A stretch of DNA of 64,000 nt, from assembly GCA_026389315.1 (NCBI GenBank), contig JAPLIC010000067.1:1-64000 (forward strand), given 5' to 3'. This stretch comes from Cyanobacteriota bacterium. GTDB lineage: Bacteria > Cyanobacteriota > Cyanobacteriia > PCC-6307 > Cyanobiaceae. A program made the translations under genes and the position numbers. The notes under the pieces are model-generated. The model had not been told where the DNA came from and searched no databases. It saw only the letters and a program-made list of their open reading frames with translations. This document shows positions 17,467-25,743 of this stretch, one piece after another (the stretch's first letter is position 1; each line of letters starts with the position of its first letter).

Positions 17467-18057
17467 TCAGCCCAGACCCCCCAGGGGCGGGACAGGCGTC
17501 TGCAGCTGCCATAGGGCCAGACCACCGCCGCGGCCCCGGGCCGCCAACCAGCCAGGCCCCGTACCGATCAGGGCAAAAAACGGTTGGCGCTGGGCGGCCG
17601 CTGGCGGCAAAGCCCTTTGCAGCAACACCTGGCTGCCAAAACGCAACTGCATCTGAGCAAAGCCAAACCACAGCAACGGCCTTGGGCCCGCCAGCCGGGC
17701 ACGCCCCTCAAAGCGCAATTCCAAGGGCCCCAGGCTCACCGCATTGACCAGCCCCAGCCCCTCCCCCGGGGCAGGGGCACTGGCGGGCCCGGGCCAGGGG
17801 GTGTCAAGGGTGGCGGACGGGGGGCCGGCAGCACTGATTTCCAGCCGGGCCCCCAGGCCCCGCAACAGCACACTGCTGGGGCCCGAGGGCTCGCCGCCCT
17901 GGCGGGGCCAGACCCGCTGCAACCGCCAGATGCCGATCAGATCAGCCGCCACCAAACCCGTTCCCTGGCGCCGGCTGCCCCGTTCCAGCTTCAGCAGTTC
18001 GGCACTAGCGGGCAGGGGAGCCATGGGCAGCAACGGCACAAGGATTTCAGCAAGCAT
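17467..18057 (-). CDS. Conserved hypothetical protein
   Basis: A 196-residue protein starting at the ATG at 18057. I do not recognise it with confidence. It contains AADLIGIWRLQRVWPRQG, which looks like the entry strand of a small beta-barrel. Later segments (LEISAAGPPSATLDTPW; LELRFEGRARL; LLWFGFAQMQLRFG) continue a strand-rich pattern. That pattern is loosely like plastid-lipid-associated (fibrillin) proteins, but this is a guess. The frame continues upstream as the antisense of the divergent membrane gene, so the longer version is rejected. Confidence 0.6.
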   Translation of the reverse strand: MLAEILVPLLPMAPLPASAELLKLERGSRRQGTGLVAADLIGIWRLQRVWPRQGGEPSGPSSVLLRGLGARLEISAAGPPSATLDTPWPGPASAPAPGEGLGLVNAVSLGPLELRFEGRARLAGPRPLLWFGFAQMQLRFGSQVLLQRALPPAAAQRQPFFALIGTGPGWLAARGRGGGLALWQLQTPVPPLGGLG

Positions 18058-18103
18058 GCCCCAGGCTCCTGGGGCAGCATGGCCCCAAAGCCCATGGCGC
18101 CCG

Positions 18104-18520
18104 ATGTCGATCACCGAGATGGCCGAGCCCCTGCTACTGAACCTGGCCCATACGACCCGCCTGCTGTTGGAGGGGCTCTCGGTGCTCACCGTGCTGGTGG
18201 GGCTCCTGGTCACCCTCGGCCAGCTGCGGCCCAGCCTGGTGCGGGGCCCCTCCCTGCGCCCCTCCAACCGGGCCAGGCTGACCTTTGCCAGCTGGCTGGC
18301 GATGGCCCTGGAATTCCAACTCGGCGCCGACATCGTCAGCACCACCACCAGCCCCTCGGAGCGCAATCTGCTGCAGCTGGCACTGGTGGCCGTGATCCGC
18401 ACCTTCTTGAATGTGTTTCTGGCCAAGGAGATTGAAAGCGAACAGCGCCTTGAGGCCGAGAGGACTGCTCCGGCCCGGCTACCTCCCTGGTGGCCCCAAC
18501 CGGGACCCGACGATCGCTGA
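18104..18520 (+). CDS. DUF1622 family membrane protein
   Basis: A 138-residue membrane protein with about three helices. The pattern LEGLSVLTVLVGLLVTLGQL, then LTFASWLAMALEFQLGADIV and LLQLALVAVIRTFLNVFLAKE is characteristic of DUF1622. The ATG at 18104 is used; an ATG at 18119 is an alternative. It diverges from the hypothetical gene at 18057 with a 46-bp gap. Function is unknown. Confidence 0.82.
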   Translation: MSITEMAEPLLLNLAHTTRLLLEGLSVLTVLVGLLVTLGQLRPSLVRGPSLRPSNRARLTFASWLAMALEFQLGADIVSTTTSPSERNLLQLALVAVIRTFLNVFLAKEIESEQRLEAERTAPARLPPWWPQPGPDDR

Positions 18521-18641
18521 AGGCACCCAGCCAGGTGCCTTCCGTGGCCATTGCCCTCCCCCCCTGCCAGCCCCAGACCCCCGCCGGGCCCTTGACTCGG
18601 CTGCCAACCCCTTGCCCCTGGGTGTTTCCAGGATTTCACCC

Positions 18642-19523
18642 GTGGCTCAGCTGCTCTTCAAGCTCCCGGTCTTTGCCCTGATGTTCGCCCTCGGCCTGGG
18701 TTTAAAGGGGGATTGGCTCGCCTTGATCCGCAGACGGCCTGGTCTGATTGCCAAACAACTTATTGCTTCCTGCCTCCTGGTGCCCCTGCTCGCCCTGGTG
18801 CTGTTGAAGGGACCCCTCGGTGCCGCCGTGGCCCCCCCCGCCCAGCTGGCGATTGCCCTGATGGCCCTCTGCCCCAGCGCTCCCCTCACCCTGCGCAAGG
18901 TGAAAGAACATGGGGGCGATCGAGATCTGGCCGCCCTCGTGCAGGTATTGGCGGCCCTGATCGCGATCGTGTCCATCCCCCTGCTGGCCGATCTGTTTCG
19001 CAGCAGCTTCGGGGTCCACGGTTGGCCGATCGAACCCCAGCAAGTCGCCAACCAAATCATCTCGGTTCAGTTATTCCCCCTGACATTGGCCTTGCTGGTG
19101 CGGTGCTGGCGGCCCGATCTGGCCAGCCGACTTGAAACCCCGATTGAGAAGCTGGCGGGCTTGCTGCTGATTTTGTTGATCGTGGTGGTGCTGATCAAAA
19201 CCTTTCACCTGCTGGCGGGTTATCTCCCCGCCAATGGTCCTGCCCTGCTGGTGATGGTGTTGGTGGTGCTGGGGTCCCTGGCCTTGGGTTATGGGCTGGG
19301 GGGGCCAGGCCGGCGGGATCGGGTCACAGGGTCGCTACTGACCTCCATGCGCAATCCCGGGCTGGCCCTGCTGTTCGCCTCCCTTTATGCCCCAACCCCG
19401 CAACCGGTGAAGGTGGGGATCCTTTGTTTCCTGCTGATTCGGGTGCTGCTCTCAATCCCCTTCCTGCGCTGGCTGGGGCAAGAACCGGCGATCGATTCGT
19501 CCCCAGCGGCTGCGCAGGTCTGA
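18642..19523 (+). CDS. Bile-acid/sodium symporter-like (BASS) transporter
   Basis: A 293-residue inner-membrane protein with about nine hydrophobic helices, resembling the BASS (SBF-like) transporter fold. Characteristic features are the first helix (VFALMFALGLGL), LAIALMALCPSAPLTLRKVKEHGGD with the conserved Pro/Ser region, and a late LTSMRNPGLALLFASLYAP segment resembling the second cross-over motif. The GTG at 18642 is chosen because homology and the first helix begin there; upstream in-frame sequence is low-complexity. The substrate is not predictable. Confidence 0.8.
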   Translation: MAQLLFKLPVFALMFALGLGLKGDWLALIRRRPGLIAKQLIASCLLVPLLALVLLKGPLGAAVAPPAQLAIALMALCPSAPLTLRKVKEHGGDRDLAALVQVLAALIAIVSIPLLADLFRSSFGVHGWPIEPQQVANQIISVQLFPLTLALLVRCWRPDLASRLETPIEKLAGLLLILLIVVVLIKTFHLLAGYLPANGPALLVMVLVVLGSLALGYGLGGPGRRDRVTGSLLTSMRNPGLALLFASLYAPTPQPVKVGILCFLLIRVLLSIPFLRWLGQEPAIDSSPAAAQV

Positions 19524-19527
19524 GACT

Positions 19528-20520
19528 TCAGCTGGCGTTGCCGAAGGCAACCTGGCAGGCGGAATTGAGCAGTTCCGCCTCCTGGGCACTGGCCGGTTGG
19601 GCACCGTTGAGCGAGCCATTGGTGCAGTCCGCCGTCATTTGGTAACTGACGTTGTTGGCCGTCATCACAAAGCTGACTCCGGTGGTGCCGTAGGGCTGCA
19701 CCGTACCGAATTGCAGCTGGTAGCCAGTATTTGGCACCACGATGTAGGTGGTGCTGTTGGCCACAGCGTTATCGACGGCGGCATTGATGATCGCCGCCGT
19801 GGCCAGGGTGCTGACCCCCCAGGCCGCTGCCGAGGCCCCCCACCAGCCCCAGCGCGGGGTCGCCCAGCCGCCGTACCAGCCGAAATTCCAGGGGCGGGCA
19901 TAACCCCAGCCAGGACGGGCCCACCCAGGATTGAGATTCACATTATTGATGTTGACGGTGCGGTCCCAGTTGCGATTCACCTGGCCGTTGAAGTTTCTAT
20001 CGCCCGCGTTGAAACGGCGATCTCCCGTATTGAAAGTGCGATCTCCCGTATTGAAGTTTCGATCACCGCCGTTGAAAGTACGATCACCGCCATTGATGGT
20101 GCGATCCCCCAAGGTGGGCGATCCGGCCGGCCGATTGGCGCCCAAACCGCCTTCCGGCCGTTGCAAGCCGCCGCTGGGCCGACTGATCGGCTGGCGGTCG
20201 AGGGAGGGGCCGCCGCCCGCGCGCGTCCCGCGGCTGTTATCGGCCCAGCCCCCCTGGGGCCGACTGGCGCCCCGATTGAAACCATTGGCCGAACCGGCGC
20301 CACTGAAGCCGCTATGGCCGCCGCCGCCCGAGAAGCCACCACCACCACCCCGAAAGCCTCCGCCGCCGCCACCGCCACGACCACCACCGCCACGGGCGAT
20401 CCAGCCCGGGCTTGCCACCACAGAGGAGTCTTGAACGAGAGCCAGGGCCGCCCGCGAGGGCACCGCAGGCAGGGCCAGCACACCGGCCATGACGAGACAA
20501 AGTCTGGCGAACTGCTTCAT
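19528..20520 (-). CDS. Secreted glycine-rich protein with GDRxFN repeats
   Basis: A 330-residue exported protein: a signal peptide (CLVMAGVLALPAVPSRA), a Gly/Arg-rich stretch (about 43-75), a Pro/Arg/Gly linker, then six tandem 7-residue units of the form GDR(T/N/R)(F/I)N(G/T/A) at about 137-178. A Trp-rich segment, a hydrophobic helix (STLATAAIINAAVDNAVA) and a compact C-terminal domain with two Cys follow. Function is unknown; a surface or cell-envelope role is likely. Its ATG overlaps the stop of the upstream secreted-protein gene (ATGA), so they form an operon. Confidence 0.75.
   Translation of the reverse strand: MKQFARLCLVMAGVLALPAVPSRAALALVQDSSVVASPGWIARGGGGRGGGGGGGFRGGGGGFSGGGGHSGFSGAGSANGFNRGASRPQGGWADNSRGTRAGGGPSLDRQPISRPSGGLQRPEGGLGANRPAGSPTLGDRTINGGDRTFNGGDRNFNTGDRTFNTGDRRFNAGDRNFNGQVNRNWDRTVNINNVNLNPGWARPGWGYARPWNFGWYGGWATPRWGWWGASAAAWGVSTLATAAIINAAVDNAVANSTTYIVVPNTGYQLQFGTVQPYGTTGVSFVMTANNVSYQMTADCTNGSLNGAQPASAQEAELLNSACQVAFGNAS
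19985..20110 (-). repeat. Six tandem 21-nt coding repeats
   Basis: Within the Gly-rich secreted protein gene, six consecutive 21-nt units each encode a GDRxFNx heptapeptide. Several are nearly identical at the DNA level (GGAGATCG..CTTTCAA type), indicating slippage or unequal crossover. They are in-frame and contiguous without spacers, so they are not a CRISPR array. Confidence 0.8.
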
Positions 20521-21056
20521 GGCTTCACCAGGGCACAGGCGTCGTCGTAGCAGGAGGCATCAATGCGACCTGCCGCATCAAAATGAACCTTGATCAGGTC
20601 CCGGCCCCGGAAACGCGCCTTGAGATCGTCCTGGCGGATGCTGTTGAGGTAATTGGGATTGATCACGCAGAGCTCGCGATCGTTGAAGCACACCGTGTTG
20701 GCGGAAAAGCGCGCCGAAGCGTTGCGCAGCGTTTCCCATTTCTTGGCCGACTCATTCCACAGGGTCATGGTCACCGGATCGTCGGTGATGCGCACGATCT
20801 GGGTGTCCTTGCCAATGCTGTGGCGATAGAGGGTGCTGCTGCCTTCATCCACCGCTTCGACGCTGCAATTGACGGGCGGCGCCCCTGCCACGGCGCAGGT
20901 GGTGGCCAACCTGTAGAGCAGCGAGGGACCTGGGGCCGGGGCGGCGGCCAGCAGGGGTAAAGGCGTCAGACTGCCCAGTAGCACAACGCTACCGAGCCAG
21001 GAACAAGCTGCCCCCGCCCGAAAACCGGTGCGGCGATGGCTCTGAAAAGAGGGCAT
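20517..21056 (-). CDS. Secreted protein of unknown function
   Basis: A 179-residue exported protein with an N-terminal signal peptide (Arg-rich start, then SWLGSVVLLGSLTPLPLLAA). The mature domain has five Cys (TTCAVAGAPPVNCSVEAV; CFNDRELCVI; SCYDDACALV) and a LWNESAKKWETLRN segment. I do not recognise the family. The ATG at 21056 is used because the signal peptide follows it directly. The stop overlaps the next gene, so the two secreted proteins are coexpressed. Confidence 0.75.
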   Translation of the reverse strand: MPSFQSHRRTGFRAGAACSWLGSVVLLGSLTPLPLLAAAPAPGPSLLYRLATTCAVAGAPPVNCSVEAVDEGSSTLYRHSIGKDTQIVRITDDPVTMTLWNESAKKWETLRNASARFSANTVCFNDRELCVINPNYLNSIRQDDLKARFRGRDLIKVHFDAAGRIDASCYDDACALVKP

Positions 21057-21299
21057 GTAAAGAAATCTCAGGGACAAAGTCCGAATGGTTGGCAGGAATC
21101 CCAACAGAGGGCCGCCATCGGCTGGACTTTTTAACAATCTGCCCGGCCCTTGACCCCCTTGGCCAGGGCTGGGGCAAGTGATACAAATTGCGATACTTAT
21201 TCCCGCAATCTGATCACATTCGCGCAATTTGATCCTGGCAGCGCTGGCGCCCATCGGACTCGCTCCCGCAACGGCGCTTCTACGGCCTGGTCCAGGAGA

Positions 21300-21821
21300 A
21301 TGGCGCCCAGGGAAACCCGCCTGTCAACGGCCATGACTCCTGCCCATTCCTCCAGCGGCGATCCCGCCAACCCCCGCGGCATCGACCATGCGCTGCGGCT
21401 GCGCAGCCTCTGGATAGCCTATCTGCTGGCGATGTTATTTCATGTTCAGCTTGGCTTGATGCCGCTTTTCCATGGCCTCTCCGTAGTCATCGGCACTACC
21501 GTCAGTCCGTCACGATTGACGATGGTATATTGGTCCATGATGGTCTATTTTTTGCTGCCGCTGGCAGCCCTCCTGCTGATCAGCTGGGCGGCCAGTGATG
21601 GCCGCGGTGATGGTCCCTGGCGCCCCTGGCGCCGCTGGCATTTTTGGCTGAGTGTTGTTTATAGCGTAACCAACCTATTCCATTTAATCGCCGACATTAT
21701 TGTCCCTGACTCCCGTGGTGATCAGGTATTCTTGATGGCGGTATTGCTAGTGATTGGTTTCCTGATCAATCGCCAGGCCTGGCTCTGGTGGCACCCCGGG
21801 TCAGCTGCGATGCAAACCTAA
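21300..21821 (+). CDS. Hypothetical four-helix membrane protein
   Basis: A 173-residue protein with about four hydrophobic segments (LWIAYLLAMLFHVQLGLMPL; YWSMMVYFLLPLAALLLISW; FWLSVVYSVTNLFHLIADII; VFLMAVLLVIGFLINRQAWL). An AGGAG lies immediately before the ATG at 21300; the ATG at 21333 is an alternative if that spacing is too short. The sequence is less GC-rich than its neighbours. No family or function is recognised. Confidence 0.65.
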   Translation: MAPRETRLSTAMTPAHSSSGDPANPRGIDHALRLRSLWIAYLLAMLFHVQLGLMPLFHGLSVVIGTTVSPSRLTMVYWSMMVYFLLPLAALLLISWAASDGRGDGPWRPWRRWHFWLSVVYSVTNLFHLIADIIVPDSRGDQVFLMAVLLVIGFLINRQAWLWWHPGSAAMQT

Positions 21822-21874
21822 AAGAGCAGGCTGTGCAAAGGTGAGTATCGGCTCGTCATGTTGGGGCCGATGCC

Positions 21875-22306
21875 TTGCCTGCCATGTCCATGCCCCTGGT
21901 TGTCTCCCGATCGGCCCCTGGCCAGCAGCAGCCCCGTGCCGAACGGGAGTCCAAGGGCTTCGGCGCTTCAAAGGCTCGCGGCAGCCATGGGTTTAAGGCC
22001 CCTGGGGACAGCGGTGGCGCCAAAGTTAAGGACACCGGCAGCAAGGGCGGCGCCGGCCGCAAGCGACGGGGCAGCGGCCTCAGCGCCGCCGACCGTTCCC
22101 CCCTGGGCCGCAGTCCCGATGTCGAAGCGATGCAGGCCCGCCATCGCCTGGGCCTGGCCCTCGCCGGCCGGCTGCGTGAAGCGGATGTGACCCGCGCCTG
22201 GAAACAAGCAGCAGCCGAGCACCACCCCGATCGGGGCGGTGCCCACGACACCATGCAGGCCATCAACGCCGCCCGCGTCCTGTTGCTGGGTCTCGACAGC
22301 GACTGA
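21875..22306 (+). CDS. Small J-domain-like protein
   Basis: A 143-residue protein with a disordered, Gly/Lys/Arg-rich N-terminal 75 residues and a C-terminal J-like domain. The visible part is ALAGRLREADVTRAWKQAAA followed by EHHPDRGGAHDTMQAINAAR, containing the HPD tripeptide needed to stimulate Hsp70/DnaK ATPase. It likely recruits DnaK to a specific client. The start is uncertain: the frame opens at 21875, with an ATG a few codons later (near 21884). Confidence 0.72.
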   Translation: MPAMSMPLVVSRSAPGQQQPRAERESKGFGASKARGSHGFKAPGDSGGAKVKDTGSKGGAGRKRRGSGLSAADRSPLGRSPDVEAMQARHRLGLALAGRLREADVTRAWKQAAAEHHPDRGGAHDTMQAINAARVLLLGLDSD

Positions 22307-22332
22307 TCCCCAGGCAGCGCCAAAACCCAGAT

Positions 22333-22575
22333 TCAACTCACCCGATCCTCCGGCGAATCCCCACAGAGCATGGCCTCGGCCAGACAGCAGTCCACCAGCG
22401 TCGGCCCGGCCTCGTCCAAGTGCCAGATCTTGACCTCGGCGTCGGCCGGACAGGCGAAAGTCAGCAATTCGAAGGGAAACACCACCCGCTCCAAAAAAAA
22501 ATCCCCAGGTCCGCAGCAGCGCAAGATCAGCAACTGGTTACCGATATTGCGATAACAACAGAGCAGGGAGGTCAT
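22333..22575 (-). CDS. DUF1830 family protein
   Basis: An 80-residue cyanobacterial protein of the DUF1830 family: CCYRNIGNQLLILRC, then a WYFERVVFP-like segment (FFLERVVFPFELLTFACP) and an acidic end. The ATG at 22575 is used because the family begins there. Function is unknown. Confidence 0.82.
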   Translation of the reverse strand: MTSLLCCYRNIGNQLLILRCCGPGDFFLERVVFPFELLTFACPADAEVKIWHLDEAGPTLVDCCLAEAMLCGDSPEDRVS

Positions 22576-22680
22576 GGGACACGGAATCCGTTTTCCCATC
22601 CAGCCACCAGGCTTTGGTCGGCGTGGTCGCCGCCATGACCCTTTGACAGCGGTGAGTATTTCCACTCATCCCCGCCGTCC

Positions 22681-22776
22681 AAATCGCCCATGGTGTACAA
22701 ATCGCTCACAATGGCCAGGTCGCCCATGGTGGCCAGGTCGCTCCAGGGTCCGGGCACTAGGGCACTAGGGCACTAG
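22681..22776. repeat. Four degenerate 18-nt repeats followed by three 8-nt repeats
   Basis: Units beginning AAATCGCCCATGG, AAATCGCTCACAATGG, AGGTCGCCCATGG and AGGTCGCTCCAGG follow at 18-nt spacing from 22681 to about 22751. Three perfect copies of GGCACTAG follow at 22753-22776. The last of these contains the TAG stop of the M23 peptidase gene. On the minus strand the 18-mers would encode hexapeptides of the type xDLxxM in a 61-codon frame, which is not called as a gene. Confidence 0.7.
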
Positions 22777-23534
22777 GGCCGGGGTAGATACTTCGCCGGG
22801 TCCACCGCCACCTGGGAGGGGCCCGTACCACTCCTCAGTTCCAGGTGGAGATGGTCCGTGCTGGCGCTGCCGCTGCGGCCCACCCACCCCAGTTGCCCCC
22901 CCGCCGGGATCAGCGTGCAAGGACGCACCGCCACCGCCTGCAGGTGGGCATACAGGCTTTGCCAGCCGTTGCCGTGGTCCACAATCACCGCCATTCCGTA
23001 GCCGCCGATGGTGTCAACCCGAGCCACCTGGCCCCCCATCACCGCCAATACCGGCGTTCCCGGCGGGCTGATCAGATCGATGCCGGTATGCAGGCGCCAG
23101 GCGCCGCGGGCACTGGAATACCGCCAGCCAAAGGGAGAGATTTCCCCGGCCCAGCGGGTCAAGGGATAACGCAGCCTGGCCCCCGCCACCGTGCGGCGGC
23201 CCTGGACCATTGCGGCAGCTGGGCAACGGCCGGGCTCCGCCACACCGTTAAGGGGGGTTGGAGCCAGGTTGGCCACCACCGAGGCGGCAGGAGGGGCGGG
23301 TCGAACCGGGTAACCCTGGTCGGCTGCGTTGGTTCGAGCCGCTGGCACCGTCAGCCATGCCAGCGCCAACCCACTGCCAACACGGATCCAGCGGCAGAGC
23401 CGCCACCGTCCGTCCTGTAGCGCCGAGGCCCTGGCAGCACCAAAGCGGTGCCTTCCTTGCCAAGCCTTTCCTTGCCAAGCCATGCCAGCCAACCCCTTCC
23501 CTGGAAGCGTTTTACCGCCGCAGGAGAGGGGCAC
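22773..23534 (-). CDS. M23-family peptidase (LytM-like), exported
   Basis: A 253-residue putative murein metallopeptidase. An N-terminal hydrophobic segment (VGSGLALAWLTVPAARTNAA) suggests export. The M23 fold has the zinc ligands in LHTGIDLISPPGTPV (HxxxD, about 148-152) and the late HLHLELR motif (HxH), plus the intermediate GWQSLYAHL segment. It would cleave or recognise peptidoglycan cross-links. The true start may lie after the low-complexity GMAWQGKAWQG stretch, which comes from a short direct repeat in the DNA near 23450-23490. Confidence 0.87.
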   Translation of the reverse strand: MPLSCGGKTLPGKGLAGMAWQGKAWQGRHRFGAARASALQDGRWRLCRWIRVGSGLALAWLTVPAARTNAADQGYPVRPAPPAASVVANLAPTPLNGVAEPGRCPAAAMVQGRRTVAGARLRYPLTRWAGEISPFGWRYSSARGAWRLHTGIDLISPPGTPVLAVMGGQVARVDTIGGYGMAVIVDHGNGWQSLYAHLQAVAVRPCTLIPAGGQLGWVGRSGSASTDHLHLELRSGTGPSQVAVDPAKYLPRP

Positions 23535-23558
23535 AAGGGGTGCTGGCGCCCCAGGCCC

Positions 23559-24434
23559 TCAGAATTCAGACTCCAATTCCTCGTCCTGCTCTGCCTCGGC
23601 GGGGGGCCAGGCCAGATGCACCACCACCGGCGCGTGGTCACTCGGCTGGGGGTTGCCCCGCAGCCGCTGGTGGATGACGCAGCCGGTGGCGAGGTCCAGC
23701 AGCTGTTCATCGATATAGATGTGGTCAATCCGCCAGCCCCGACCCGTTTCCCAGGCGCCGCTGCGGTAATCCCACCAACTCCAATGGCCGCTGGCGGGTT
23801 CAAACACCCGAAAGGCATCCCTGAGCTCTGGCCCCAGCGCCTGCTTGAGGGCCAGCCGTTCGGCTTCACTGGCCATGATTCCGCCACTCAGGCGCTCGGG
23901 AGCGTGGATATCGCGGGCCTCAAGGGCGATATTGAAATCCCCCACCACCACCAGCGGATCCCCTTGTGACCTGAGGACCCCCAGGGCCCTCTCCAGGCAG
24001 GCGAGCCACTCCAATTTGTAGGCGTACTTCGGGGAGCTCAGGGAGGCGCCGTTGGGAACATAAAGATTCACCACCCGGACCCCATCAATCAGGGCACTGA
24101 TGACGCGCTTCTGGGCGGCCAAGCCCTCGGCCTCAGCATCGGCCTCATCGCTCAACAATCCCTCAAAGCCGATGCGGAGGTCCTCGAAGGGCAGGAGGCT
24201 GAGGATCGCCACACCGTTGTAGGACTTCTGGCCACTGAAAACGGCCCCATAACCGAGGGCCTCGATGGGTTGCCAAGGGAAAAGGTCATCACTGACCTTG
24301 GTTTCCTGCAGGCAGAGGACTTCAGGACGCTCCTCCGCCAACCAGGCGAGCACCTGGTCCAACCGGATGCGCAGCGAATTGACGTTCCAGGTGGCGATCC
24401 GCACGCCGGACTCTCCGCAGGGGCCTACTAGCAT
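23559..24434 (-). CDS. xthA: Exodeoxyribonuclease III
   Basis: An AP endonuclease/3' exonuclease of base excision repair. Motifs in order: RIATWNVNSLR with the structural Asn, LCLQETK with the metal-binding Glu, GVAILS, VVVGDFNIALEARDIH with Asp/Asn, WWDYRSGAWETGRGWRIDHI, and SDHAPVVVHL with the catalytic His. The likely start is the V/M just before RIATWNVNSLR or the frame start at 24434, which adds 11 residues. Otherwise full length. Confidence 0.96.
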   Translation of the reverse strand: MLVGPCGESGVRIATWNVNSLRIRLDQVLAWLAEERPEVLCLQETKVSDDLFPWQPIEALGYGAVFSGQKSYNGVAILSLLPFEDLRIGFEGLLSDEADAEAEGLAAQKRVISALIDGVRVVNLYVPNGASLSSPKYAYKLEWLACLERALGVLRSQGDPLVVVGDFNIALEARDIHAPERLSGGIMASEAERLALKQALGPELRDAFRVFEPASGHWSWWDYRSGAWETGRGWRIDHIYIDEQLLDLATGCVIHQRLRGNPQPSDHAPVVVHLAWPPAEAEQDEELESEF

Positions 24435-24479
24435 CGTTCAGAACCTCCGTTGGCCGTCGGCACTCCGCTCCGCCACCCC

Positions 24480-24800
24480 ATGGCCCGTTCCCCCCTCCTC
24501 ACCTTCAGCCTGCTGGCTCTCGCCGCTGCACCACTGGCGCTCTGTGGGCCTGCCGGCGCCCAGGTGGCCGGCTACGGACAGACGATGGGCACCAGCCCCC
24601 AGGAACGCCAGGTTTATGAAGGCGGCAGTTCCAAATCCTCCGTGTTGGATGCCACCAATCCCATCGACCTGATGAATCGGCTGCGCCGCAGCACGTCCAT
24701 GGATAACGCCACCTCCCCGGACCAGGCCGTCGACAAGGCCCTCAAGGATTTTGAAGCACCGTCGCCGGCAGCGACCCGCCCAGGGCTGGCTGGACCGTAG
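24480..24800 (+). CDS. Small exported cyanobacterial protein
   Basis: A 106-residue protein with a clear signal peptide (LLTFSLLALAAAPLALCGPAGA) followed by a polar domain containing SSVLDATNPIDLMNRLRRST and a tail ending in DQAVDKALKDFEA. No family is assigned. Its 3' end overlaps the convergent TPR-protein gene by 59 bp. Confidence 0.7.
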   Translation: MARSPLLTFSLLALAAAPLALCGPAGAQVAGYGQTMGTSPQERQVYEGGSSKSSVLDATNPIDLMNRLRRSTSMDNATSPDQAVDKALKDFEAPSPAATRPGLAGP

Positions 24801-25635
24801 GCGCCCTGGCCTTGTCAGCCCCTGGCTTTGTTGTTACTGGATTCGGTTGCGCGCGCACCGACAACAGCGACCAACTCGCCGCCAGTTTGTCGATCACTGG
24901 ATCGGCAGTGCCCGTCTTGCCACTGCGTTGCTTGGCATTGGTCAGGGCCGCCAAGGCAGCGGGGGTATCCCCGCTTTTCTGGAGCAACAGGGCCAGGGCC
25001 ACCATGGGGCGAGGATCCTGGGGGAAGGCACCCGCCAACTTCTGACAGGTGGCCTTGGCCTGCGGCGTTTGTCCCATGCGGTCTTGAATCTCGGCCAGCA
25101 AAAGCCCCAGGCCCAGGGCCCGGGGCTTGATGCCGGGGGTGGTGGCGGCGGTGAATGCCGCCTGGACCTGGCGCAGGGCCAGGCTTCCCTGACCCTGTTC
25201 GAGTTGCAGCAGGCTCATCAACTGCAGCGCTTCCACCTGATGGGGTTGGCGGCTGAGGATCTGACGCAATTCCCGTTCCGCTCCCGTCGGATCACCGCTG
25301 TCCCTGCGCAGTTCGGCCAGCATCAACCGCAGGGACCACCGTTCCGGCTCCCGATCGGCCATCGGCTCCAGCAGGGCGATGGCCTCCTGCTGCCGACCCA
25401 GGCCCACCAGCAATTCGAGCAGCCGCTGGCGATCGCTATCACTGGACTCCTGGCGCTCTTCCCGCTGCACGAGCACGTTGATTTCCTTCTCCAGGATGGT
25501 TTGGCGGGGATCGCCCGCCGCCCGGTTGGCGCCACTGCGCTGGCCCAGCCACCAACCCGCCCCCATGGCCAGCAGCGTCAGGGCGATGGCGGCAGCAAGC
25601 CCATAGGCTCCAAAGCGGCGGGGCTGGGTCAACAT
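24742..25635 (-). CDS. Membrane-anchored TPR-repeat protein
   Basis: A 297-residue protein with an N-terminal membrane anchor (YGLAAAIALTLLAMGAGWWLG) and tetratricopeptide repeats from about 65 to 235 (LLVGLGRQQEAIALLEPMAD; LAELRRDSGDPTGAERELRQ; ALLLQKSGDTPAALAALTNA). The layout resembles CcmH/NrfG-like or general scaffold TPR proteins, but no cytochrome biogenesis genes are nearby, so function is left open. The C-terminal tail overlaps the convergent small exported gene. Confidence 0.82.
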   Translation of the reverse strand: MLTQPRRFGAYGLAAAIALTLLAMGAGWWLGQRSGANRAAGDPRQTILEKEINVLVQREERQESSDSDRQRLLELLVGLGRQQEAIALLEPMADREPERWSLRLMLAELRRDSGDPTGAERELRQILSRQPHQVEALQLMSLLQLEQGQGSLALRQVQAAFTAATTPGIKPRALGLGLLLAEIQDRMGQTPQAKATCQKLAGAFPQDPRPMVALALLLQKSGDTPAALAALTNAKQRSGKTGTADPVIDKLAASWSLLSVRAQPNPVTTKPGADKARAPTVQPALGGSLPATVLQNP

Positions 25636-25743
25636 CCGGAACCAGAAAGGGCGAGGCCCGTAGGGAGACTACTGTTCACGCTCGCTACATTGACCTCACC
25701 GCCGTTTGGGGCTGCCGCACGGCTCCCAAGCTCTCCCCCCACC

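Noticed and set aside
17467..18639. 390-codon version of the minus-strand hypothetical gene
   Set aside because: Its first 194 residues are the antisense of the DUF1622 gene; only the part from the ATG at 18057 is accepted.
19985..20110. Regularly spaced repeats as a CRISPR array
   Set aside because: The units are contiguous, 21 nt, in-frame and coding, with no spacers and no cas genes in the window.
22681..22751. 18-nt tandem repeats as a CRISPR array or a real hexapeptide-repeat gene
   Set aside because: There are no spacers between the units, and the 61-codon minus-strand frame across them has no other coding support.
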